Below are positions 6,115 to 11,825 of a stretch of 11,825 bases of DNA, one piece after another. This DNA is from Actinomycetota bacterium. Lineage in GTDB: Bacteria > Actinomycetota > Acidimicrobiia > Acidimicrobiales > JAFATL01. The DNA lies in the NCBI GenBank assembly GCA_019243975.1, contig JAFATL010000700.1:1-11825 (forward strand), in the 5' to 3' direction. Each line of letters opens with the position of its first letter. Within the stretch, counting starts at the first letter, position 1. The notes below the pieces were generated by a model, which saw nothing but the letters and a program-made list of their open reading frames with translations, was not told where the DNA came from and made no database searches. A program made the translations under genes and the position numbers.

Positions 6115-6812
6115 TGTTGCTGGCCGAGTTGGAGGTGCGGCACTCGCGCGCCATCGCGCCCACGCGTCGGGTGGCGCTCGGCAAGCTCTACCTCCCCACC
6201 GATCCCGCCCCCGGCTTCGGCGGGATCCTGCTGGCGGGCATGGTGGCGGCCTACATCGGCCAGCTCGACGAGGAGCTGCGCGACGACCTCGACATCCTCA
6301 TCGACGACCTCGAGCGGGGGAAGCGGGTGGTGCAGCCACGCGTCCGCCACCGCTTCCAGACCGACACCCATGGCCTGGCCCGCACCCATCACCGTCTCAT
6401 CGGCGTGGGCGAGGCGATGGACCTGGAGATCGATCCCGACGCGTACGGCCTGCCCCAGGTGCTGGCGGCGGTGTACGCGGCCAGCAAGCTCTCGGCGCGT
6501 TTTCGCCCGCCGGTCTTCGCACTGCTGTGGCGGGCCACTCGGTGGGAGGGCGACGTCGACGCGCGACTCGTCGAGTACCTCACCGGCGACGAGGCCGCCT
6601 ATCGCGTGCGGCGCGACCGCAGGTACGACGCGGGGTGGGCGATGACCGTCCTCGGCTTCGACGACGGCACCGACCCGGGCCATGCCGACGTGGTGCGCCG
6701 TTTCCGCAAGCTCGTGCGCGACGCGCACCCCGACCACGGCGCCGACGCCGGCGCTGCGTCAGTGCGCATAACCGAGCTCACTGAAGCGAAGCGGATTCTG
6801 TTGGCGAGATGA
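6114..6812 (+). CDS. J-domain (DnaJ-like) protein
   Basis: The 232-residue protein ends in a J domain, about residues 173-232. It contains VLGFDDGTDPGHADVVRRFR, LVRDAHPDHG with the Hsp70-activating His-Pro-Asp at 205-207, and a closing helix ITELTEAKRILLAR. The ~170 residues before it match no family I can name. They include an acidic helix (QLDEELRDDLDILIDDLERG) and a basic patch (VRHRFQTDTHGLARTHHR). No Gly/Phe region or zinc-finger domain of classical DnaJ is present, so this is a specialised J protein that may recruit DnaK to a particular client. ATG 6114 shares one base with the TGA of the zinc-ribbon gene, and the next gene overlaps by 4 bases. Coupled expression with the mutase operon is therefore likely, but a role in mutase folding is only a guess. 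Confidence 0.8.
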   Translation: MLLAELEVRHSRAIAPTRRVALGKLYLPTDPAPGFGGILLAGMVAAYIGQLDEELRDDLDILIDDLERGKRVVQPRVRHRFQTDTHGLARTHHRLIGVGEAMDLEIDPDAYGLPQVLAAVYAASKLSARFRPPVFALLWRATRWEGDVDARLVEYLTGDEAAYRVRRDRRYDAGWAMTVLGFDDGTDPGHADVVRRFRKLVRDAHPDHGADAGAASVRITELTEAKRILLAR

Positions 6813-7417
6813 GTCCGCACGCCAAGCCGAAGGCGAAGCCAACGAAACAGAAGAAGTACGCACTGCTGCTGACGCCGGGCGCGAGCGCCAATCGCAACCA
6901 GAGCGCGCTCGTCGCCATTGACGACGCGGCCAGCGCAATGGGTATTGCGGTGGCGCGCGTCGACTTCCCGTACACGAAGGCCGGTCGCAAGGCGCCCGAC
7001 AAGCCCGCGGTGTTGCTGCAGACGATCGTCGACGAAGCAGCGCAGCTCGCCTCGGACGCGGGCGTGAAAGCAGACCGCGTGTTCCTCGGCGGACGATCGA
7101 TGGGCGGGCGCATCTGCTCGTTGGCGGTAGCGGACGGGCTGCCGGCCGCCGGCCTGGTGCTCGTCAGCTATCCGCTGCACCCACCTGGCCGTCCCGAGAA
7201 ATTGCGCACCGAGCACTTCGGCGCCATCGACGTGCCGTGTCTGTTCCTCTCCGGCACCCGCGACGCCTTCGGGTCACCTGCCGAACTGGAGGCCGCGACG
7301 GCCGGAATTCACGCGCCGGTCACCCATCTGTGGCTGGAGGGGTGTGATCATGGCCTCCGTGGGCAGGATGCTACGGTCGCCGCGCAGGTCGCGGGCTGGC
7401 TGGCTGCCGTTTCGTAA
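6809..7417 (+). CDS. Alpha/beta hydrolase, KANL3/TEX30-like
   Basis: This 202-residue cytosolic hydrolase has the full catalytic triad in order: Ser97 in the nucleophile elbow GGRSMGGR, Asp152 in LSGTRDAFG, and His181 in GCDHGL. The N-terminal LLTPGASANRNQSAL supplies the oxyanion-hole strand. The first 16 residues are Lys- and Pro-rich and look disordered. The arrangement matches the KANL3/TEX30 (DUF-like dienelactone hydrolase) branch. The natural substrate of bacterial members is generally unknown. ATG 6809 overlaps the J-domain stop in ATGA, so the gene is translationally coupled as the last member of the operon. The 153 bases after it end the operon. I see no strong terminator there; only a 4-pair stem (ccca/tggg) is visible. 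Confidence 0.82.
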   Translation: MSPHAKPKAKPTKQKKYALLLTPGASANRNQSALVAIDDAASAMGIAVARVDFPYTKAGRKAPDKPAVLLQTIVDEAAQLASDAGVKADRVFLGGRSMGGRICSLAVADGLPAAGLVLVSYPLHPPGRPEKLRTEHFGAIDVPCLFLSGTRDAFGSPAELEAATAGIHAPVTHLWLEGCDHGLRGQDATVAAQVAGWLAAVS

Positions 7418-7485
7418 CATTCGGCTGTGCGACCTGGCGTTTTGCCCTGTATTTGGTTAGGTTTCGACCACCCAGCGTGGGGAAA

Positions 7486-7512
7486 TATGACGAAAACTGC
7501 GTCATAACGCAG
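7486..7512. promoter_or_regulatory. Overlapping inverted repeats upstream of the surface-protein gene
   Basis: The 153-base gap 7418-7570 holds two overlapping inverted repeats. One is tatgacg (7486-7492) with cgtcata (7500-7506). The other is ctgcgt (7497-7502) with acgcag (7507-7512) around cata. They share bases, so only one could form as a hairpin at a time. Either could be an operator for a dimeric regulator. A possible but weak promoter is TTCGAC (7463-7468), 17 bases, then TATGAC (7486-7491), which would place the repeats over the start site. The Shine-Dalgarno GGAGG at 7561-7565, 5 bases before ATG 7571, is clear. No known riboswitch was recognised. Confidence 0.35.
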
Positions 7513-7570
7513 CCCGGCGGCCGTTTACATACAGCAGCAGCAGACCATCGGCGTTCGAGTGGAGGAACTC

Positions 7571-9538
7571 ATGGCAAGCGGAGCAAAGGCGGGGGGCCGC
7601 AAAGTGCGAGCAGTGCTCGCACTCGGGGCACTCAGCGGTGCGCTCTTCGCCTTCGGCGGTACGGCCGCCCAGGCTCAGAACGAATTCCCCGGACCTGCAG
7701 CCTTCAGTGGCTACAGCAACGGGTCCAACGTGCACGTCGACGCAATCAACGCAGGGACCACCGGTCCCCGCGTTGCTGACGTCGAGACGACCTTCTCGGG
7801 CTCGGCCGCCAACTCGGGCGGGCTGAAGGAAGTCCCCAACGAAATGGGTGTTGACGTCGTCCCCGCCCCCGGCACCAAGTCGCCCTCGGTCGATCCTGCT
7901 GGCAAGCAGGCGTACGGCAAGGGGTCGGCGGTCGAGGCCGGGCTGGGCAACAACATCCCGGTCAGCGACACCAACCAGATCCCGCTGCCCACGCCGGCTG
8001 AGGCGGCCGCCGCGCCGGCCACCCGGTCCGACGGCGGCAAGGTCACCAACAGCAGCGTGACGGGTCTCATCGACAACCCGCTCGTGACGGTTCCCGCCGA
8101 TCCGGTGGCATTCGTCAAGGCGGCGTCGACGCAGGCCGCGGCTGCCTACAACCCGAAGACGTGCCCGATCGGCCAGCCGTTGAGCTACGGCCGCTCGCAC
8201 ACGGCGACGGCGCAGCTGCTCGATGCGGGCACCGGGAACTCTGACGGCTCGATGGGCGGTCCCGTCGTGTCGGCGCAGTCGAGTGCCTTCGGTGACAACC
8301 GCAGCGAGAATGACTCCCGGTCGTTCACCTATCTCGTCTCCAACGGTGACGGCACCTACGGCGTCGCCTCCGAGACCCACCAGACGTTCGCTCCCATCAG
8401 CCTCCTCGGTGTCGACCCGACGGCTCCGCCGCCCGTCGTCATCGAGGTCCTGGGTGAGTGGGTGTTCCGTGCGGTGGCCACCGGTAAGCCCGGCGGTGCC
8501 TCGGTCAGCTACAACGTCATCGGCCCGTCCGCTGATCCCGACCCCGTCGTGGTCCGCATCTGGCTCGGCGCGACCAAGTTCACCGACCTGCCTGCGATCG
8601 AGATCAAGCGCAGCCAGCTGTTCACCGACACCGGCATCAACGTCCCGGCCGCTCCGCTGCTCGACCTGACGATCGGCGAGAAGGCCCGGGCCCTGCAGCC
8701 TGGTGTCACTGTTCCCAAGCAGGCCTCGGCAGCTCCGGCTCTCCAGGCGGCTGACGGCACGAAGGCCGCTGGTGCGGCCGACGTGGTCCGGCTGGCGGCT
8801 CTGGACGCTGGCGGCGGCGTCAGCCTGGCGGGCCTGCGGGTCGGCCACAGCGAGGCCAGCGTTTCCGTGCCCTCGGGCGGCATCAAGTGCACCTTCCCGG
8901 TGAGCAAGGTCGCCGACAAGGACCCGGTGGGCGCAGGCGACAACTTCACCTGGACGATCAGCATCCCGTCCGACTCGCACGCTCTCGACGGCCTGGCTTG
9001 CGACATCGTCAGCATGTCGGCGGTTGACAAGACCAGCCTGGTGAGCGGCAACCCGAGCTTCACTCTCACGAGTGCCGACAATGGAGGGGTGATCTCGGGC
9101 TCTGCGCCCAACTACACGATCACCTTCCCATCCTTGGGGAGCTACAAGAACGGTGATCCGCCCAAGGTGGTCCACGTCAACGGCCACATAGCCAACTCGA
9201 CGGCGGCCGGCCAGATCCTCGACAAGGTTGACGTCACAGCGACGCTCGGCAACTGCAACGGCGGTGGCGTGCTCACCGGCGACGCACTTGCAACCTTCCT
9301 TGGTGCGGCCAAGCTCGTCGGCACCGGCGGCTCGGTCAGCGGTAGCAACGTTGCCAGCATCCTCGGCACCGGCACCCTGACGGGTCCGACCGTCAACGGT
9401 GGCGTCCTCGGCGTCAAGCTGCCGGCCACCGGTGGTCCCACCACCGAGCTCGGCATCTTCGCCCTGGTGGCGATGGGCCTCGGCTACACGGCCTACCGCA
9501 TCACCCGCAAGGCGGCTCCGGCCAAGTCTGAGCAGTAA
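7571..9538 (+). CDS. Secreted LPXTG-type cell-wall-anchored surface protein
   Basis: The 655-residue protein has a Sec signal peptide (Arg/Lys-rich N-region, hydrophobic core about 14-30, likely cleavage after AQA at residue 35). At the C-end is a complete sortase signal: LPATG at 617-621, a hydrophobic segment at about 627-641, then YRITRKAAPAK. The mature part is rich in Gly, Ser, Thr, Ala and Val, with few charges. It has a Pro/Ala-rich stretch near 140-160 and four well-separated Cys. A beta-rich region at about 440-570 (DNFTWTISIPSD, NYTITFPSLGSY, VDVTATLGNC) resembles DUF11-like or Ig-like surface domains. ATG 7571 is chosen over GTG 7559 because GGAGG sits 5 bases before it. The gene stands alone, with a promoter gap before it and a terminator after it. 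No sortase gene is nearby. Ligand and function are unknown; adhesin or structural layer protein are both possible. Confidence 0.8.
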   Translation: MASGAKAGGRKVRAVLALGALSGALFAFGGTAAQAQNEFPGPAAFSGYSNGSNVHVDAINAGTTGPRVADVETTFSGSAANSGGLKEVPNEMGVDVVPAPGTKSPSVDPAGKQAYGKGSAVEAGLGNNIPVSDTNQIPLPTPAEAAAAPATRSDGGKVTNSSVTGLIDNPLVTVPADPVAFVKAASTQAAAAYNPKTCPIGQPLSYGRSHTATAQLLDAGTGNSDGSMGGPVVSAQSSAFGDNRSENDSRSFTYLVSNGDGTYGVASETHQTFAPISLLGVDPTAPPPVVIEVLGEWVFRAVATGKPGGASVSYNVIGPSADPDPVVVRIWLGATKFTDLPAIEIKRSQLFTDTGINVPAAPLLDLTIGEKARALQPGVTVPKQASAAPALQAADGTKAAGAADVVRLAALDAGGGVSLAGLRVGHSEASVSVPSGGIKCTFPVSKVADKDPVGAGDNFTWTISIPSDSHALDGLACDIVSMSAVDKTSLVSGNPSFTLTSADNGGVISGSAPNYTITFPSLGSYKNGDPPKVVHVNGHIANSTAAGQILDKVDVTATLGNCNGGGVLTGDALATFLGAAKLVGTGGSVSGSNVASILGTGTLTGPTVNGGVLGVKLPATGGPTTELGIFALVAMGLGYTAYRITRKAAPAKSEQ

Positions 9539-9561
9539 CTCCGAAGCCAAGTAACTCCACC

Positions 9562-9595
9562 AAGAAGCGGGGCCGGTTCGCCGGCCCCGCTTCTT
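9562..9595. terminator. Strong bidirectional hairpin terminator
   Basis: A perfect 15-pair stem (aagaagcggggccgg and its complement) closes on a TTCG tetraloop, an exceptionally stable RNA loop in this context. It lies 23 bases after the surface-protein stop and 16 bases beyond the MFS gene stop, between convergent genes. The ttctt edge on the right arm gives a short U-rich end to plus-strand transcripts, and the aagaa edge does the same on the minus strand, so it can end transcription from both sides. Confidence 0.9.
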
Positions 9596-9611
9596 GATGT
9601 AACGCCGCGTG

Positions 9612-11129
9612 TTACTCGGCCGGCGCCTCAGGTTCGGCACGATCCTCTGGGTTCAGATCCTCGAGTTCTTGGTTGGCGGTCTCGGGGAACGCCACGAAAA
9701 TCAGCACGATGAGGGCCAGCGGTCCGATGGCGACCAGGGCCATGGCCGGGCCGTAGCTGCCGAGGTGGTCGGCGAGGAAGCCGACGATCACCAGGCCGGC
9801 CACGCTTCCCACGCGACTCAAGCCCTGGATCACAGCGTTGGCCTGGCCTCGCAGGCCGGTGGGGAACAGCTCCGGACCGTAGATGCCGAAGGCGGGGACG
9901 ATCGCCGCCGCGAACATCGTCGACACCGCCGACGCCAGCCACATCAAGGCACCGGGCGTGAGGAACTCGACGACCGTGATCCCGACGCCGCCGAGGACGC
10001 CGATGGCCGCCACCATGCGCCTCCCACTCGTCTCGGCGCGGCGGCCGCCCACCATCAGCCCGATGCCGCCCGGGAGGCTGGTGATGGCGACGAACAGCGA
10101 AATGGTGGCGGCGTCGTAATGCCGTTCGTGACGGAGGAAGTCGTTGAGGAACTCCGACGACGGCGCGATGAACAAGTTGATGAGCAGCCCGGCCGCCGCC
10201 AGCATCCACAATCGCCGACCGTGCCCGGTCAACGGCGCCTCCGGATGCGGGGCGAGATAGCGCGGGCTTTCGGGCAGGCGCCTGCCGATGCCGATCACCA
10301 TTGGCACGCCGACGATGCCGATGGCGTAGAGGATGCGCCAGCTGCCGCGGCTGTAGTCGGCGATGAACAGCAGGCCGAGCACCCCAGCCGACCCGATCGA
10401 CCCCGCCACCGTGAGCAAGCTGAGCGAGTACGCGCGTGAGCTACGCGGCATCGCTTCGGCCGCCATGATCGCGATGAGCACCACGGCCGCCGACCCGAAG
10501 CCACTGGCGCCGACCTGGGTGGCGGCCAGCCACGGCAGCGAGGGGGCGAACGCGCCGGCCAGCGACAGCACGGCCGAGCCGCCTGTCGCGATGAGGAGCA
10601 GACGGTGGCGGCCTCGCCGGTCGGCGAGGGCCACGAGCAGGATGACGAACACGATGTCGGCGCGCGTCGATGCCAACGCCACACCCTGGGCCGCCTTGTC
10701 GGCGTGGAACTGCTGGGCCGCGAACGTGATCGTCTGTGGCAGCAAGAACAGCGAGTAGCCGATCACCACGGCCATGGCGCCGAGCGACCCCAGGGTGCGC
10801 GCCGCCGGCGGGTCAATGCGATCCACGGGCGCCCACCATGGTGGCGACGCCGGCTCCACCAGCTTGCGCAGGTGGGCGCGGAACAGCGGCGTCACGATCC
10901 ACGAGAACCACAGCAACGCGAGCGAGAACTGCACGGTTTGCTCGACGGTGGACCTCCCTTCGTCGAGCGGTGTGACGACGACCGTCCGGGTGTACCGCTC
11001 GAAGGGCCCACCGGCAGCTTCGTAGGTGCCGGGACTCGTTTCGCGCTCGAGGACGACGCCGTCCTTGGGCCGCAGGATGGCGGGCAGCCGTTCGTCGTCG
11101 ACCGTGCTCCGGGTGACGACGCGGCTCAT
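9612..11129 (-). CDS. MFS transporter with soluble N-terminal extension
   Basis: The 505-residue membrane protein belongs to the major facilitator superfamily, sugar-porter/metabolite:H+ symporter side. LADRRGRHR (168-176) is the loop 2-3 A-motif, RLPESPRYL (about 284-292) ends the first half, and YGPELFPTGLRGQANA marks the second half. Around 12 hydrophobic segments start near residue 115. Before them is an unusual region. Residues 1-65 are soluble, with EAAGGPFERYTRTVVVTPLDEGRSTVEQTVQF resembling the end of an SRPBCC/polyketide-cyclase-like domain. An extra hydrophobic stretch follows at about 67-84, then a WWAP linker. The C-terminus is acidic. The start at ATG 11129 keeps this extension; the next in-frame ATG, around residue 119, would cut into the first transport helix. 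The substrate cannot be predicted. The gene diverges from murA. Confidence 0.82.
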   Translation of the reverse strand: MSRVVTRSTVDDERLPAILRPKDGVVLERETSPGTYEAAGGPFERYTRTVVVTPLDEGRSTVEQTVQFSLALLWFSWIVTPLFRAHLRKLVEPASPPWWAPVDRIDPPAARTLGSLGAMAVVIGYSLFLLPQTITFAAQQFHADKAAQGVALASTRADIVFVILLVALADRRGRHRLLLIATGGSAVLSLAGAFAPSLPWLAATQVGASGFGSAAVVLIAIMAAEAMPRSSRAYSLSLLTVAGSIGSAGVLGLLFIADYSRGSWRILYAIGIVGVPMVIGIGRRLPESPRYLAPHPEAPLTGHGRRLWMLAAAGLLINLFIAPSSEFLNDFLRHERHYDAATISLFVAITSLPGGIGLMVGGRRAETSGRRMVAAIGVLGGVGITVVEFLTPGALMWLASAVSTMFAAAIVPAFGIYGPELFPTGLRGQANAVIQGLSRVGSVAGLVIVGFLADHLGSYGPAMALVAIGPLALIVLIFVAFPETANQELEDLNPEDRAEPEAPAE

Positions 11130-11137
11130 GACAAGGC

Positions 11138-11144
11138 AATACTT
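11138..11144. promoter_or_regulatory. Putative bidirectional leaderless promoter, MFS / murA
   Basis: Only 20 bases lie between the divergent starts (ATG 11129 minus, GTG 11150 plus). AATACT (11138-11143) ends 6 bases before the murA GTG, and a GTGACG 19 bases upstream (11113-11118) resembles a -35. On the minus strand AGTATT (11143-11138) ends 8 bases before the MFS ATG. The ATACT core at this spacing matches the glpX/mutase gap at 4115-4119. An imperfect inverted repeat ggcaa-tac-ttgcc overlaps it. There is no room for a Shine-Dalgarno leader, so leaderless transcripts are likely. The exact elements are a guess. Confidence 0.35.
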
Positions 11145-11149
11145 GCCGA

Positions 11150-11825
11150 GTGGACCGCTTCATTGTGCGAGCCGGGCCGCCGCTGTCGGGCACGGTGACG
11201 GTCGGCGGGGCCAAGAACTCCGCCCTCAAGCTGATGGCCGCCACGCTGCTCGCCGAAGGCCACTACGTGCTGCGCAACGTGCCCCACATCGCCGACGTCG
11301 AGACCATGAGCGACGTGCTCACGTCGATGGGCGTCGACGTCGAGCGCACCGAGGAGCACACGATCGCGGTCTACCGGCCCGCCGACTACACGCCGGAGGC
11401 GCCCTACGAGCTGGTGGAGCAGATGCGGGCGTCGATCGTCGTGCTGGGACCGATGTTGGCCGCCTGCGGGCGGGCGCGGGTGGCCATGCCGGGCGGCGAC
11501 GACTTCGGCTCGCGCCCGATCGACATCCACCTGAAGGGTCTCGAGGCCATGGGCGCGCAGTTCGAGTTCGCCCACGGCTACATCGAGGCGCGGGCCGACC
11601 GCCTGCTGGGCACGCGCATCCTGCTCGAGTTCCCCAGCGTCACCGCCACCGAGAACCTGCTCATGGCGGCGGTGCTGGCGAAGGGCGCGACGCTCATCGA
11701 GAACGCGGCGCGCGAGCCGGAGATCGCGGACCTGGCCGCCTTCCTCAACCGCATGGGTGGGCGCATCCTCGGCGCCGGCAGCTCCACCATCGAGATCGAG
11801 GGCGTCGACGAGCTGGCGCCCGTTG
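11150..11825 (+). CDS. murA: UDP-N-acetylglucosamine 1-carboxyvinyltransferase, 3'-truncated by the window edge
   Basis: MurA transfers enolpyruvate from PEP to UDP-GlcNAc, the first committed step of peptidoglycan synthesis in the cytoplasm. 225 of about 420 residues are visible. The family opening (DRFIVRAGPPLSGTVTVGGAKNSALKLMAA, read in two halves) includes Lys22, and PYELVEQMRASIVVLGPM and GSRPIDIHLKGLEAMGA follow. The loop residue that is Cys115 in E. coli and is alkylated by fosfomycin is Asp117 here (GGDDFG, codon 11498-11500), the state known from Mycobacterium tuberculosis MurA, which is fosfomycin-insensitive. GTG 11150 is the start: a TGA closes this frame at 11129-11131 and the MDRFIV opening fits the family. 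An ATP synthase to murA neighbourhood is common in Gram-positives, although here several genes separate the two. Confidence 0.96.
   Translation, partial: MDRFIVRAGPPLSGTVTVGGAKNSALKLMAATLLAEGHYVLRNVPHIADVETMSDVLTSMGVDVERTEEHTIAVYRPADYTPEAPYELVEQMRASIVVLGPMLAACGRARVAMPGGDDFGSRPIDIHLKGLEAMGAQFEFAHGYIEARADRLLGTRILLEFPSVTATENLLMAAVLAKGATLIENAAREPEIADLAAFLNRMGGRILGAGSSTIEIEGVDELAPV

Noticed and set aside
4100..6184. A 694-residue open frame on the minus strand opposite the mutase gene
   Set aside because: It is rich in Arg, Gly, Val and His with no domain, and it covers a well-recognised mutase on the other strand. It is a product of third-position G/C bias.
7469..7483. Terminator for the mutase operon at the ccca-gcg-tggg stem
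   Set aside because: It has only four pairs and no T tract; too weak to call.
7453..7779. Small plus-strand open frame of 108 codons before and into the surface-protein gene
   Set aside because: It runs in another frame into the surface-protein gene, has no motif, and includes the putative promoter and inverted repeats.
7502..9640. A 712-residue minus-strand open frame opposite the surface-protein gene
   Set aside because: It crosses the terminator hairpin, has no recognisable motif and lies opposite a gene with a signal peptide, a sortase signal and a clear ribosome binding site.
1..11825. tRNA or rRNA genes, CRISPR arrays, transposases, integrases
   Set aside because: None recognised on reading both strands. 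The only long repeats are the two palindromes and the 27-base duplication.

Overview
The window is high-GC DNA with densely packed, often overlapping genes. It looks like a chromosomal segment of an actinobacterium, perhaps from the Acidimicrobiia. The clues are GC richness, a MurA with Asp in place of the catalytic Cys, a GlpX-type fructose bisphosphatase, a split (large-subunit-only) acyl-CoA mutase, an LPATG-anchored surface protein and gene starts with almost no leader. The lineage is inferred from gene content, not from a marker gene. No rRNA, tRNA, CRISPR array, transposase or phage gene was seen, and no stretch over 300 bases lacks a gene.

Left part (1-3107). The end of an ATP synthase operon, atpD (5' end outside the window) and atpC, runs into a small LigT-like 2H phosphoesterase gene 4 bases downstream. 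Facing it is a minus-strand gene for an AbiEi-type winged helix fused to a DUF559 (PD-(D/E)XK-fold) nuclease-like domain. This gene is bracketed by two identical 39-base near-perfect palindromes, one beyond each end. That bracketed unit is the least explained structure here. It may be a hairpin-flanked mobile or exchangeable gene, or a terminator-like repeat that was duplicated around an inserted gene.

Middle (3105-7417). glpX (gluconeogenesis, minus strand) and a plus-strand acyl-CoA mutase gene diverge with only 23 bases between their start codons. Overlapping -10-like elements in that gap suggest a bidirectional leaderless promoter. Two specificity residues in the mutase (Phe and Gln) match isobutyryl-CoA mutase rather than methylmalonyl-CoA mutase. 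It heads a tightly overlapping operon: mutase, zinc-ribbon protein (with no ordinary start codon at its natural N-terminus), J-domain protein and a KANL3/TEX30-like alpha/beta hydrolase.

Right part (7418-11825). A 153-base gap with overlapping inverted repeats precedes a monocistronic gene for a secreted, sortase-anchored surface protein. That gene ends at a strong hairpin terminator with a TTCG loop. A converging minus-strand MFS transporter with an unusual soluble N-terminal extension follows. It diverges from murA (3' end outside the window) across only 20 bases. The MurA has Asp at the fosfomycin-target position, which predicts intrinsic fosfomycin resistance.
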